In this document: positions 50,322 through 59,233 of the stretch, one piece after another
Layout of the letters: each line of letters starts with the position of its first letter
How positions within the stretch are numbered: the first letter of the stretch is position 1
From: CAVSRC01 sp963730325
GTDB lineage: Bacteria; Pseudomonadota; Alphaproteobacteria; Rhizobiales; Kaistiaceae
Assembly (NCBI GenBank): GCA_963730325.1
Contig: CAVSRC010000009.1
Location: 36,111 to 100,110 of the forward strand
DNA: 64,000 nt
Reading direction: 5' to 3'
Position numbers and translations under genes: made by a program
Notes under the pieces: model-generated
Told to the model about the DNA's origin: nothing
Database searches by the model: none
Seen by the model: the letters and a program-made list of their open reading frames with translations, nothing else

Positions 50322-50599
50322 GTGTCCAGTGCCGCTCGCGCGCGGGCGATCTCCTCGGGTGCTAGCCCGGCATCGTGCGCATAGTCCACCAGCAGGGCCT
50401 CGTTTGTCAGCAAATAGTCGAGCACGCCGGCGAGGAAGCCGGGCTCGGCGGCGGCGCTGCGCAAGTTTGCCGGTGCGATGCCAGTGAGCTGCAGGAAGCG
50501 ACCGAGTGTCTCAGGTTGCGATGCCAGGAAGGCCAGTGCGCCAATCGCCAGCTTTTCGGCCTGTTCGATGCTGAGATACCGGGGTTTTTCGGGGGTCAT
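50318..50599 (-). CDS. DUF3572 family small protein
   Basis: This 93-residue soluble helical protein has the family pattern AEKLAIGALAFLASQPETLG, RFLQLTGIAPANLRSAA and GFLAGVLDYLLTNEALLVDY. It is conserved in rhizobia upstream of divK. No function is known. It overlaps the acetyltransferase gene and is divergent from divK with about 100 bp between starts. Confidence 0.88.
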   Translation of the reverse strand: MTPEKPRYLSIEQAEKLAIGALAFLASQPETLGRFLQLTGIAPANLRSAAAEPGFLAGVLDYLLTNEALLVDYAHDAGLAPEEIARARAALDT

Positions 50600-50700
50600 A
50601 TTTGCGTTTCCGAAACAAATGCGGCCTAGGTTTTTGCGGAGAGCCAGAATCGCGGTGCCCTGCTACTATCGTGGCACAAGCCGATCACAGGACCACCCAG

Positions 50701-51072
50701 ATGGCGAAGACCGTGTTGGTCGTTGAGGACAACGAACTCAACATGAAACTCTTTCACGACCTGCTCGAGGCCAATGGGTACGACATCGTACAGACCCGCA
50801 ACGGCCTCGAGGCCATCGATCTTGCGCGCGAGCACCGGCCAGACCTGATCCTCATGGACATCCAGCTGCCGGAAGTCTCCGGCCTGGAGGTGACCAAGTG
50901 GATCAAGGAGGACGACGATCTGCGCGCGATCCCGGTGATCGCGGTGACCGCATTCGCCATGAAGGGTGATGAGGAACGCATCCGTCAGGGTGGATGTGAG
51001 GCCTATCTCTCCAAGCCGATCTCGGTGGCCAAGTTCATCGAGACGGTCAAGGCCTATATCGGCGACGCCTGA
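50701..51072 (+). CDS. divK: DivK, single-domain cell-cycle response regulator
   Basis: This 123-residue receiver starts KTVLVVEDNELNMKLFHDLL and has phospho-acceptor Asp53 in LILMDIQLPEVSGLEV, then PVIAVTAFAMKGDEERIRQG and YLSKPISVAKFIETVKAYIG. This is the DivK signature. It is regulated by PleC/DivJ-type kinases and controls CckA/CtrA activity. The ATG at 50701 begins the conserved part; a longer frame upstream has no support. pleD follows 15 bp downstream. Confidence 0.96.
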   Translation: MAKTVLVVEDNELNMKLFHDLLEANGYDIVQTRNGLEAIDLAREHRPDLILMDIQLPEVSGLEVTKWIKEDDDLRAIPVIAVTAFAMKGDEERIRQGGCEAYLSKPISVAKFIETVKAYIGDA

Positions 51073-51087
51073 GGAAGGACCGCCTGC

Positions 51088-52458
51088 ATGACCGCCCGCG
51101 TCCTTGTCGTCGACGACATCGTCACCAACATCAAGCTGCTCGAGGCGCGGCTGGCGGCGGAATATTTCGAGGTCGTCACGGCAACCAACGGACCGCAGGC
51201 GATCGGCATCTGCGAGCAGGGCCAGTGCGACATCGTCCTGCTCGATGTGATGATGCCGGGGATGGACGGCCTCGAAGTCTGCCGGCGGTTGAAGACCAAT
51301 CCGCGCACGGCGCATATCCCGGTCATCATCATCACCGGACTCGACCAGCCGTCCGACCGGGTCGCCGGGCTCGAGGCCGGCGCCGACGACTTCCTCACCA
51401 AGCCGGTCAACGACATCTCGCTGATCACCCGGGTGAAGAGCCTGGTGCGGCTGAAGACGCTGACCGACGAGTTGATGATGCGCGCGGCGACATCGAGCGA
51501 ACTCGGCCTGGAGGACGTTCTCGACCCGACCGTGCTGGTGGACGAGGGCGGCAAGGTTCTGCTGGTCGACGATTCGCCGGCAACCGTCGATCGCGTCAAG
51601 CAGGCACTGGAGCCGACGAGCCAGGTCGATCACGAAGACGACCCCCAGGAAGCGCTGTTTCGCGCCGCCGAGGGCGACTACGACCTCGTCGTGATCAGCC
51701 TCAACCTCAAGCAGATCGACGGGCTCAGGCTGTGCTCGCATTTGCGTTCGCTCGACAGGACGCGCGCCCTGCCGATCCTGGTGATCGTCGACCCGGAAGA
51801 CAATGTGCGGCTGATGCGGGCGCTCGACCTCGGCGTCAACGACTATCTGGTCAGGCCGATCGACCGCAACGAGATGCAGGCGCGCGTGCGCACCCAGATC
51901 CGCCGCAAGCGGTTCTCCGACCGGCTGCGCGACAGCGTGCAGTCGACCATGGAGATGGCGGTCACCGACGGCCTCACCGGCCTGCACAATCGGCGCTATC
52001 TCGAACGTCATCTGACAACGCTGGTGCAACAGGCGACGGCGCGCGAGAAGCCGCTGTCCGTCCTCATCCTCGACATCGATCACTTCAAGAGCATCAACGA
52101 CACCTACGGTCACGCGGCCGGCGACGAAGTGCTGCGCGAGTTCTCGCGGCGCGTGCGCAAGGCGGTGCGCGGCATCGATCTCGCCTGCCGGCTCGGCGGC
52201 GAGGAGTTCGTCGTTGCCATGCCCGACACCGACGCGGCGCTTGCCCTGCTGGTCGCCGAACGGCTGCGTCAGAAGATCGGCGGCGAGCCGTTCGCCACGG
52301 GCGAGGCCGGCGTCAGCGTCAGCGTCACGGTGTCGATCGGCATCTGTTCGCTGACCTCGCCCGACGATACGGCCGACGCGCTGGTGAAGCGCGCCGATGC
52401 GGCGCTCTATCTCGCCAAGCGCGACGGGCGCAACCGGGTCGTTGCCGCCGCCGCTTGA
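51088..52458 (+). CDS. pleD: PleD, REC-REC-GGDEF diguanylate cyclase
   Basis: This 456-residue protein has REC1 with Asp53 (IVLLDVMMPGMDGLEV), REC2 lacking a phospho-acceptor (LVVISLNLKQIDG, typical of PleD's adaptor domain) and a GGDEF domain. The latter has LILDIDHFKSINDTYGHAAG, an active GGEEF in ACRLGGEEFVVAMP and a product-inhibition I-site R-x-x-D (RGID) five residues before. It makes c-di-GMP and controls polar development and the flagellum-to-sessile transition. It is in operon with divK as in Caulobacter and rhizobia. Confidence 0.96.
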   Translation: MTARVLVVDDIVTNIKLLEARLAAEYFEVVTATNGPQAIGICEQGQCDIVLLDVMMPGMDGLEVCRRLKTNPRTAHIPVIIITGLDQPSDRVAGLEAGADDFLTKPVNDISLITRVKSLVRLKTLTDELMMRAATSSELGLEDVLDPTVLVDEGGKVLLVDDSPATVDRVKQALEPTSQVDHEDDPQEALFRAAEGDYDLVVISLNLKQIDGLRLCSHLRSLDRTRALPILVIVDPEDNVRLMRALDLGVNDYLVRPIDRNEMQARVRTQIRRKRFSDRLRDSVQSTMEMAVTDGLTGLHNRRYLERHLTTLVQQATAREKPLSVLILDIDHFKSINDTYGHAAGDEVLREFSRRVRKAVRGIDLACRLGGEEFVVAMPDTDAALALLVAERLRQKIGGEPFATGEAGVSVSVTVSIGICSLTSPDDTADALVKRADAALYLAKRDGRNRVVAAAA

Positions 52459-52659
52459 CGCGCTCCGGTTGTGGCCTCTTCTTAAGCCATCGAATTAAGG
52501 CTAACGCTTTACTAAGAAACGGCTTTTGCGTAAAACTGTCGCGAAGTCGATTGGTCGATTGCGGCATTAGCGGTATGTTGAGCATACCCGCTTGCAGGGG
52601 CCGAAGGTCGAACGTCAGTCGGGCGGACGGCCTTGAGTGATAGTCGGCTAACCTGCAAG

Positions 52660-52850
52660 AGCCTTGGAATTAAAGAAACCCTGCGGAGTGCTCAGGTCCG
52701 CCGCATCTCCTGGGTCCGCGGGGTCGGCCGGTTCCAGAACGGATTGAGTGGCCTCCTCGTACAAACCCGTTCTGGACCGGCCACTTCTTTCTTGGCCGGC
52801 CAAGGCCGCCAAAAAGTTAAAGCACCGCGAGAGCGGTGCTTTTTCTTTTT
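52660..52850 (+). ncRNA. Candidate structured small RNA between pleD and rpmG
   Basis: Two strong stem-loops in series precede an intrinsic terminator. Stem 1: ACCCTGCGGA (52678-52687) with TCCGCGGGGT (52715-52724), extended internally by CTCAGG/CCTGGG. Stem 2: 52726-52742 (GGCCGGTTCCAGAACGG) with 52766-52782, about 16 bp with one bulge. They end at the terminator at 52819-52850. No Rfam family was recognised with confidence (not SRP, RNase P or tmRNA; a 6S-like fold is conceivable). Because the terminator is bidirectional, independent transcription is not proven. Confidence 0.45.
52819..52850. terminator. Bidirectional intrinsic terminator
   Basis: Perfect 10-bp stem AAAGCACCGC (52819-52828) and GCGGTGCTTT (52833-52842) with GAGA loop. 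It is followed by TTCTTTTT on the plus strand and preceded by AAAAAGTT, which gives a U-tract on the minus strand. It can end transcripts from both the pleD side and rpmG. Confidence 0.88.
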
Positions 52851-52916
52851 CGGGCCTGCGTGGGGGGTCTGGTCGGCGGCGCACCCAGCGGTTGCGTCCG
52901 CGTGTAGCGGGCCGAT

Positions 52917-53084
52917 CTACTTGATCTTGGTCTCGCGGAACTCGACGTGCTTGCGCGCAACCGGGTCGTATTTCTTCATCACCAGCTTGTCGGTCTTGGT
53001 GCGCGAGTTCTTCTTGGTGACGTAGAAGAAGCCGGTGTCGGCCGAGCTGGCGAGCTTGATCTTGATGGTGGCGGCCTTGGCCAT
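52917..53084 (-). CDS. rpmG: 50S ribosomal protein L33
   Basis: This 55-residue protein begins AKAATIKIKLASSADTGFFY and continues VTKKNSRTKTDKLVMKKYDP and HVEFRETKIK, the diagnostic L33 sequence. It lacks the zinc-ribbon cysteines, as do most alphaproteobacterial L33 (a C-minus form, independent of zinc supply). Location downstream of pleD in opposite orientation matches rhizobial gene order. The terminator at 52819-52850 lies 67 bp after its stop. Confidence 0.97.
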   Translation of the reverse strand: MAKAATIKIKLASSADTGFFYVTKKNSRTKTDKLVMKKYDPVARKHVEFRETKIK

Positions 53085-53161
53085 GATGCATTCCTCAAAG
53101 CTTGGAAGTTGGCCGGCACAGTAGATTTGGCGGCCAGAATGTCAAGCATCGACCGGTGCGC

Positions 53162-53605
53162 TTAGGGCGACGCGCCGGGCAGGAAACCCTCGGGCGGGGC
53201 ATCGGGATCGGCGCGGCCGTCAAAGCCGTGCATGCGCAGCGCCCATTGCAGGCCGATCACCGCGCCCTTGACCGGCTGTATCAGCCCGAAGACCGCGATG
53301 GCGGTGACGGGCAGGAAGATGGCGAGATAGGTGGTCACCGAAAAGTCGGTCAGGAACTGCATGGCCAGCATCAGCGGCACCAGGATGTGGCCGGTCAGCA
53401 CCATGGTGATGTAGGGCGGGAAGTCGTCGGCGCGCTGATGGCTGAGATCCTCGCCGCAGACCGGGCAGGTCTCGACCGGCTTCAGCCAGGCGCGGAACAG
53501 ATCGCCCTCGCCGCAATGCGGGCAGCGGCAGGTGAAGCCGCGCTGGACCGATTGCCAGCGCGGGCGCGCGTCTTCCCCGTCCGGTGTCGTGATCTCAACA
53601 GGCAT
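53162..53605 (-). CDS. DUF983 family membrane protein
   Basis: This 147-residue protein has an N-terminal zinc-ribbon-like double C-x-x-C (TCRCPHCGEGDLFRAWLKPV, ETCPVCGEDLSHQRADDFPP) followed by two TM helices (YITMVLTGHILVPLMLAMQF; YLAIFLPVTAIAVFGLIQPV). This is the DUF983 layout. The C-terminus is hydrophilic. The family is conserved in alphaproteobacteria between rpmG and rnr, with unknown function; its presence here supports the synteny. Confidence 0.92.
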   Translation of the reverse strand: MPVEITTPDGEDARPRWQSVQRGFTCRCPHCGEGDLFRAWLKPVETCPVCGEDLSHQRADDFPPYITMVLTGHILVPLMLAMQFLTDFSVTTYLAIFLPVTAIAVFGLIQPVKGAVIGLQWALRMHGFDGRADPDAPPEGFLPGASP

Positions 53606-53719
53606 CGTCGCCTCTGTCGCCCTTCTTTTGAATAACTATCAAGTAGGCGGATGGGGCCGGGCGATCAAGGGCACCCCGCTGGGCAGCTTGTCGCGGCCGC
53701 GCGAACGAAGGGAGGGGGC

Positions 53720-56011
53720 CTAGCGATGCCGTGCAGGCTTCCTGCCCTTGTCCTTGGCCTTGCCGGCCGGTCTTCGGTAACGGCCACGCGCTGGCCCCGC
53801 CGGCCGGTCCTTGCGCGGCAGGATATGGCCCTCGGTCAACAGCTCGAAGCGCAGCGCGCCAGCCAGCGGCACCGCTTCGATCAGCTTCACCTCGACTGCG
53901 TCGCCAAGCCGGTGCATCTCGCCGGAGCGGCTGCCGATCACCGCGTGGCGGGCCTCGTCGTAGTCGAAATAGTCGGCACCCAGCGTGCTCATGGGCACGA
54001 AGCCGTCGGCGCCGGTCTCGTTCAGCTTGACGAACAGGCCGGCGCGGGTGACGCCCGAGATGCGCCCGTTGAAGGTGGCGCCGACCCGGTCGGCAAGCCA
54101 GTGGGCGACCAGCCGGTCGATGGTGTCGCGCTCGGCCGCCATGGCGCGGCGCTCGGCGGCGGAGATCTTGGCCGCGATCTCCGCCAGCTGCTCCTCGATG
54201 CCGTCGTTGAGGCCGCCCGGGCCGAGCTTCAGCGAGCGCACCAGCGCGCGGTGGACGATGAGGTCGGCATAGCGGCGGATGGGCGAGGTGAAATGGGCAT
54301 AGCGGCGGAGGTTGAGGCCGAAATGTCCGATGTTCTCCGGGCTGTATTCGGCTTGCGCCTGGGTGCGCAGCACCACCTCGCTCAGAAGCGGCCCGTTCTC
54401 GGTCTCCTCGACCCGTTCGAGCAGCCGGTTGAACTGGGCCGGCCTCAGATTGCCGCCCTTGGGCAGCGACAGTTCGATCGACTTGAGGAAGTCGCGCAGG
54501 CCTTCGAGCTTGGCCATGGAGGGCGAATCATGGACGCGATAGACCAGCGGCGACTTGCGCGCCTCCAGCGTTTCCGCCGCGGCGACGTTGGCCTGGATCA
54601 TGAACTCTTCGATCAGGCGATGGGCTTCCAGCCGCTCCGGCACGACGATGCGGTCGATCGAGCCGTCGGCGGCGACCAGCACCTTGCGCTCGGGCAGGTC
54701 GAGCTCCAGCGGCTCGCGCTCGTCGCGCCCGCGCTTGAGGCTCCGATAGGCTTCCCATAGGGATCCGAGCGCAGCCACCAGCGCTTGCGGATGGTCGCCG
54801 GGATGGCCGTCGAAGATCTGTTGCGCCTCCTGATAGGAGAGCTTGGCGGCGGAGCGCATCATCACGCGATGGAAGCGGTGGGAGCGCTTGCGTCCGTCGG
54901 CCGAGAAGACCATGCGCACGGCGAGCGCCGGCCGGTCCTCCGCCTCGCGCAGCGAGCAGAGATCGTTGGAGATGCGCTCGGGCAGCATGGGCACGACGCG
55001 GTCGGGGAAATAGACCGAGTTGGCGCGGTTGAGCGCTTCGCGGTCCATGGCGCTGCCGGGGCGCACATGCCAGGAGACGTCGGCGATGGCGACGGTAACG
55101 ATGTGGCCACCGGGGTTCTTGGGATCGTCGTCCGGCGCGGCAAGGACCGCGTCGTCGTGGTCCTTGGCGTCGGGCGGGTCGATGGTGACCAGCGGACGCT
55201 CGCGCCAGTCCTCGCGATGTTCCATGGTCGCCGGCCAGGCGGCTTCGGCCTCGGCCAGCACCGCGTGCGGAAACACATGCGGGATGCCGTGGGCGTGGAT
55301 GGCGATCATCGAGACCGCCTTCTCGCTCTTCATCGAGCCGATGATTTCCGTGATGCGGGCACGGGCGGGGCCGTAGCGGCCGGAGCCGGCGAGCGTCACC
55401 GAGACCAGATCGCCTTCCTTGGCCTGTCCGGTCGGGTCGGCGTCGAGGATCATTTCGCGCTGCTTGCGGTCGACCGGCTCGATGCGTTTTCCCCCGGGCA
55501 GATCGCGCACGACGCCGAGCACCGCGACCTGCTTCTTTTCGAGAAGCTTGATGACGCGCGCCGTGAAGGCGCCGCCCTCCTCGTCGGTCGGGATCAGGCG
55601 CGCGAGCACGCGGTCGCCGATGCCGGGCGCCGGTCCGCGCCGGTCGCGCTTCGGCTCCATGATGATCTTCGGCGGCGGACCGCCCTCGGCGTCCGACCAT
55701 TCGGCCGGCCGCGCCAGGAACTCGCCGTCGCTGTCGCGGCCGGTCAGCTCCAGAACGGTGACGGAGGGCAGGTCGGCGGGGCGCTTCAGCCGCTTGCCGC
55801 GGCGCTCGACCAGGCCTTCATTGGCCAGCTCCTTGAGCATGGCCTTGAGTGGGATGCGCGCCGCGCCGGTGACGCCGAAGGCGCGGGCAACGTCGCGTTT
55901 TCCCGCCTCGCCCGGATGGTCGGCGATGAAGGCGAGGATCTGTTCTCGGGTGGGAAGTCCGGGCCGTTCGGCCTTTTTCTTGGGTTTCGTCTTGTCTCGT
56001 GTCTTGGGCAA
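53720..56011 (-). CDS. rnr: Ribonuclease R
   Basis: This 763-residue protein has an N-terminal winged helix (LPTREQILAFIADHPGEAGK), cold-shock-type RNA-binding domains and an RNB catalytic domain with VTIDPPDAKDHDDAVLAAPD (the acidic cluster that binds Mg). Further motifs are RANSVYFPDRVVPMLPERIS, NDLCSLREAEDRPAL, YRVHDSPSMAKLEGLRDFL and AHFTSPIRRYADLIVHRAL. An S1 domain (FNGRISGVTRAGLFVKLNET) and a basic tail complete it. It degrades structured RNA 3'->5'. The start appears to be TTG at 56011 with AGGA upstream. It is 19 bp after topA, probably co-transcribed. Confidence 0.96.
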   Translation of the reverse strand: MPKTRDKTKPKKKAERPGLPTREQILAFIADHPGEAGKRDVARAFGVTGAARIPLKAMLKELANEGLVERRGKRLKRPADLPSVTVLELTGRDSDGEFLARPAEWSDAEGGPPPKIIMEPKRDRRGPAPGIGDRVLARLIPTDEEGGAFTARVIKLLEKKQVAVLGVVRDLPGGKRIEPVDRKQREMILDADPTGQAKEGDLVSVTLAGSGRYGPARARITEIIGSMKSEKAVSMIAIHAHGIPHVFPHAVLAEAEAAWPATMEHREDWRERPLVTIDPPDAKDHDDAVLAAPDDDPKNPGGHIVTVAIADVSWHVRPGSAMDREALNRANSVYFPDRVVPMLPERISNDLCSLREAEDRPALAVRMVFSADGRKRSHRFHRVMMRSAAKLSYQEAQQIFDGHPGDHPQALVAALGSLWEAYRSLKRGRDEREPLELDLPERKVLVAADGSIDRIVVPERLEAHRLIEEFMIQANVAAAETLEARKSPLVYRVHDSPSMAKLEGLRDFLKSIELSLPKGGNLRPAQFNRLLERVEETENGPLLSEVVLRTQAQAEYSPENIGHFGLNLRRYAHFTSPIRRYADLIVHRALVRSLKLGPGGLNDGIEEQLAEIAAKISAAERRAMAAERDTIDRLVAHWLADRVGATFNGRISGVTRAGLFVKLNETGADGFVPMSTLGADYFDYDEARHAVIGSRSGEMHRLGDAVEVKLIEAVPLAGALRFELLTEGHILPRKDRPAGPARGRYRRPAGKAKDKGRKPARHR

Positions 56012-56030
56012 TTGGGTGTCCTAGGGGGCT

Positions 56031-58655
56031 TCAGGCGGTCTCCGGCTCGCTCGCTTTGGCGGCGCGCTTCGGTTTCGCCTTCGCCCCGGTTTTGGGTTTG
56101 GCTGCCGCCTTCTTCTTGGCGGCGGTTTTCTTTTTCGCCTTGGCCGGCGTCTTGCCGGCCTTGGCGGCGATCAGTTCGAGCGCCTGTTCCAGAGTGACCA
56201 GCTGCGGATCGACGTCCTTGGGCAGGGTCGCATTGACCTTGCCGTGGTTGACATAGGGGCCGTAGCGGCCCTCGCGCACGGTCACGGCGCCGCCGTCGGG
56301 GTGGTCGCCGAGCGTCTTCAGCGCCCTCGGTGCGGCGCGGCCGCCGCGGCGCCCGCCGCCGGCGAGCTTCTCGGCGATCAGCGTCACGGCGCGGTTGAGG
56401 CCGACGGAGAAGACCTCCTCGACCGAATCGAGATTGGCGAAGGTGCCGTCGTGCAGGACGAACGGTCCATAGCGGCCGAGGCCGGCGGTGATCGGCTTGC
56501 CGCTCTCGGGGTGCAGGCCCACCTCGCGCGGCAGCGCCAGCAGGGCGAGCGCCCGGTCGAGGTCGAGGCTTGCCGGGTCCCAGCCGCGCGGAATGCTCGA
56601 TCGCTTGGGCTTGACCTTCTTGTCCTCGCCCTGCTCGCCGAGCTGCACATAGGGGCCGAAGCGGCCTGAACGCAGCGTCACGTCGAGGCCGGTCTCGGGG
56701 TCCTGGCCAAGCAGCTTGGTGCCGTTGCCGCTCTCCTCGCCGTTGCCGTTCTCGTCGGTGGCGACGGCGAGCTGGCGCGTGTAGCGGCACTCGGGATAGT
56801 TCGAGCAGCCGACGAAGGCGCCGAACTTGCCGAGCTTGAGCGACAGGCGGCCGTTGCCGCATGAAGGGCACTGGCGCGGATCGCCGCCGTCGGCGCGCGC
56901 CGGAAAGACGTGGGGTCCGAGCAGCTCGTTCAGATGGTCGAGCACCTCGGAGACGCGCAGGTCCTTGGTCTGGTCGACGTCGCCGGAGAACTGGCGCCAG
57001 AACTCGCGCAGCACGTCCTTCCACGACAGGTCGCCGTTGGAGATGCGGTCGAGCTTTTCCTCAAGGTCGGCGGTGAAATCGTATTCGACATAGCGGGCGA
57101 AGAAGCTCTCCAGGAAGGCAGTGACCAGGCGGCCCTTGTCCTCGGGGATGAGCTGCTTCTTCTCCAGCCGCACATAGTCGCGGTCGCGCAGCACGGCGAG
57201 CGTTGCGGCATAGGTGGAGGGGCGGCCGATGCCGAGCTCCTCCATCTTCTTGATGAGCGTCGCTTCGGTGTAGCGCGGCGGCGGCTCGGTGAAGTGCTGC
57301 GCCGTCTCGATGCCGTGCTCGGTGAGCCGGTCGCCTTGCGCCATGGGTGGCAGGCGGCCGCCGTCCTCGTCGTCGTCGCCGTTGTCGCGGCCTTCCTGAT
57401 AGAGGGTGAGGAAGCCGTCGAAGCGCACCACCTGGCCGGTGGCGCGCAGATTGACCGGGCTGCCGTCGCTGCCGGCGGCGATCTCGACGGTCGTGCGTTC
57501 CATCTCCGCCGCCTGCATCTGGCTGGCGGTCATGCGCTTCCAGATCAACTCGTAGAGCCGCGCCTGGTCGGCCTCGATGCCGTGCACGCTGTCCGGCGTG
57601 CGGTCGAGGTCGGTCGGGCGGATGGCCTCGTGGGCTTCCTGGGCGTTCTTCGCCCTGGTCTGGTAGAAGCGCGGCTTCTCCGGCAGGTAGCGGTCGCCGA
57701 AACGCTTGCCGATGACGGCGCGTGCCGCGCTCACCGCTTCCGGCGCGCTCTGCACGCCGTCGGTGCGCATATAGGTGATGAGCCCGTCCTCATAGAGGCG
57801 CTGGGCGACCTGCATGGTGCGCGAGGCGGAGAAGCCGAGCTTGCGCGAAGCCTCCTGCTGGATGGTCGAGGTGGTGAAGGGCGGCGGCGGATTGCGCCTG
57901 ACCGGCTTTGCCTCGACCGAGACGACGCGATAGGCGCCGGATTTCAGCGCCGCTTCGATGCGCCTGGCGGTCTCGGCGTCGGGAATGTCGAGGCGGCCGA
58001 GCTTGCTGCCGTCGGCACCGACGACGCGGGCGACGAAACGGCCGCCGTTCGGCGGTTCGAGGGTAACCGCGACCGACCAGTATTCCTGCGGCTTGAAGAC
58101 CTCGATCTCGTTCTCGCGGTCGCAGACCAGCCGCAACGCCACCGATTGCACGCGGCCGGCGGAGCGGGCGCCGGGGAGCTTGCGCCAGAGAACCGGGGAG
58201 AGGGTGAAACCGACGAGATAGTCGAGCGCGCGGCGCGCCAGATAGGCGTCGACCAGGGCGGCGTCGATCGCCCGCGGATGCTTCATGGCGTCGAGAATGG
58301 CGTCGCGGGTGATGGCGTTGAAGACGACGCGCTCGACCGGCTTGTCGGCGATCGCCTTGCGGTTCTTGAGAACCTCGAGCACGTGCCAGGAGATCGCCTC
58401 ACCCTCGCGATCGGGGTCGGTGGCGAGAATCAGCCGGTCGGCCTGCCTGATCGCCGAGGCAATGTCGGAAAGGCGCTTCTGTGACTTTCCGTCCACCTCC
58501 CAGAGCATGGCGAAATCCTGCTCGGGATCGACCGAACCGTTCTTCGAGGGCAGGTCGCGCACGTGACCATAGGAGGCAAGCACCTGGTAGTCGGGCCCCA
58601 GATACTTGTTGATGGTTTTGGCCTTGGCGGGGGATTCGACGATGACGAGGTTCAT
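56031..58655 (-). CDS. topA: DNA topoisomerase I
   Basis: This 874-residue type IA topoisomerase has the TOPRIM domain (NLVIVESPAKAKTINKYLGP; LATDPDREGEAISWHV with D-x-D-x-E), catalytic Tyr in RLYEDGLITYMRTDG, and central ILxKM-like ATLIKKMEELGIGRPSTYAA. A C-terminal four-Cys zinc finger (CPSCGNGRLSLKLGKFGAFV…C…C) is followed by repeats of the type SGRFGPYVQLGE, GRYGPFVLHDGT and EGRYGPYVNHGK. A Lys/Ala-rich tail common in alphaproteobacteria ends it. It removes negative supercoils. The ATG at 58655 starts the conserved part. Confidence 0.97.
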   Translation of the reverse strand: MNLVIVESPAKAKTINKYLGPDYQVLASYGHVRDLPSKNGSVDPEQDFAMLWEVDGKSQKRLSDIASAIRQADRLILATDPDREGEAISWHVLEVLKNRKAIADKPVERVVFNAITRDAILDAMKHPRAIDAALVDAYLARRALDYLVGFTLSPVLWRKLPGARSAGRVQSVALRLVCDRENEIEVFKPQEYWSVAVTLEPPNGGRFVARVVGADGSKLGRLDIPDAETARRIEAALKSGAYRVVSVEAKPVRRNPPPPFTTSTIQQEASRKLGFSASRTMQVAQRLYEDGLITYMRTDGVQSAPEAVSAARAVIGKRFGDRYLPEKPRFYQTRAKNAQEAHEAIRPTDLDRTPDSVHGIEADQARLYELIWKRMTASQMQAAEMERTTVEIAAGSDGSPVNLRATGQVVRFDGFLTLYQEGRDNGDDDEDGGRLPPMAQGDRLTEHGIETAQHFTEPPPRYTEATLIKKMEELGIGRPSTYAATLAVLRDRDYVRLEKKQLIPEDKGRLVTAFLESFFARYVEYDFTADLEEKLDRISNGDLSWKDVLREFWRQFSGDVDQTKDLRVSEVLDHLNELLGPHVFPARADGGDPRQCPSCGNGRLSLKLGKFGAFVGCSNYPECRYTRQLAVATDENGNGEESGNGTKLLGQDPETGLDVTLRSGRFGPYVQLGEQGEDKKVKPKRSSIPRGWDPASLDLDRALALLALPREVGLHPESGKPITAGLGRYGPFVLHDGTFANLDSVEEVFSVGLNRAVTLIAEKLAGGGRRGGRAAPRALKTLGDHPDGGAVTVREGRYGPYVNHGKVNATLPKDVDPQLVTLEQALELIAAKAGKTPAKAKKKTAAKKKAAAKPKTGAKAKPKRAAKASEPETA

Positions 58656-59023
58656 GGATGCCGCGGGCTGCGGGGCCTGAGCCGAAGCTCCAACCCTTTG
58701 AAAAAGAAAGCTCTTCAGGGGGCGCGCCGAGAGCTTTTGGCGCCCCGGCCCCTGGCCGGATCGGGGGGGACATTCCAGAAATCGGTCTGGCCTGTCAATC
58801 GAGTGCGGGTCCGGGAGGAAGCATGTCCGGCCGTCGGGGGTCGGCACTGCCCGCGACAGACATGGGAGGTCGCCAGCGGTTGTGCAATGCCTGCCGCGGA
58901 TTCCTGCGCAATAATGCCAACTTGTCTTCGATTGCTGCTTCTGGTTATGATATATGTTACATTGCTATTTTAGGTTGTACCCGCGAGCAATCGGGGCGGC
59001 CAAATTTGGATGGCGGAACCCGG
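58656..59023. other. Non-coding region between topA and the small ORF at 59024
   Basis: These 368 bases have no supported gene. They hold nested inverted repeats near topA: AAAGCTCT (58707-58714) with AGAGCTTT (58730-58737), and GGGGCGC (58719-58725) with GCGCCCC (58740-58746), which are mutually exclusive. That could indicate a structured topA leader. A lower-GC stretch at 58925-58980 is a probable promoter zone for the small plus-strand gene. Confidence 0.4.
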
Positions 59024-59215
59024 ATGGAATTCACCAAGCCGCCGCTGCAGCCTGATGGCGAGGAAGCGGCCCGTTATATTGCTGCGCTTGCGCATGAGTT
59101 GCGTACGGTTGCCGCCAGAGCCAATCTCGGATTTGTGGCCTATCTGCTTGCTATGGTGGAAGACGAGGCTGCGGCAAACGCGAGAAAGCGGGCCGGGGAG
59201 GGTGAAGGCGCCTGA
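59024..59215 (+). CDS. Small conserved-looking protein of 63 residues
   Basis: The protein reads EFTKPPLQPDGEEAARYIAA, LAHELRTVAARANLGFVAYL and LAMVEDEAAANARKR. The predicted helical, acidic composition and codon use match the genome, and the upstream AT-rich DNA gives a promoter. Convergent with dprA, ending 19 bp before its stop. I recall similar short proteins in rhizobial genomes but cannot name a family. No function is assignable. Confidence 0.55.
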   Translation: MEFTKPPLQPDGEEAARYIAALAHELRTVAARANLGFVAYLLAMVEDEAAANARKRAGEGEGA

Positions 59216-59233
59216 CCGCTGCCGGAGGTTGCT

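Noticed and set aside
52678..52782. SRP 4.5S RNA, RNase P or tmRNA in the pleD-rpmG gap
   Set aside because: The conserved GGAAGCAGCC-type SRP loop and the RNase P/tmRNA cores are not present; only generic stems are visible.
58707..58746. Riboswitch or attenuator in the topA leader
   Set aside because: Overlapping inverted repeats exist, but no known riboswitch core or terminator T-tract is present; noted only as possible leader structure.
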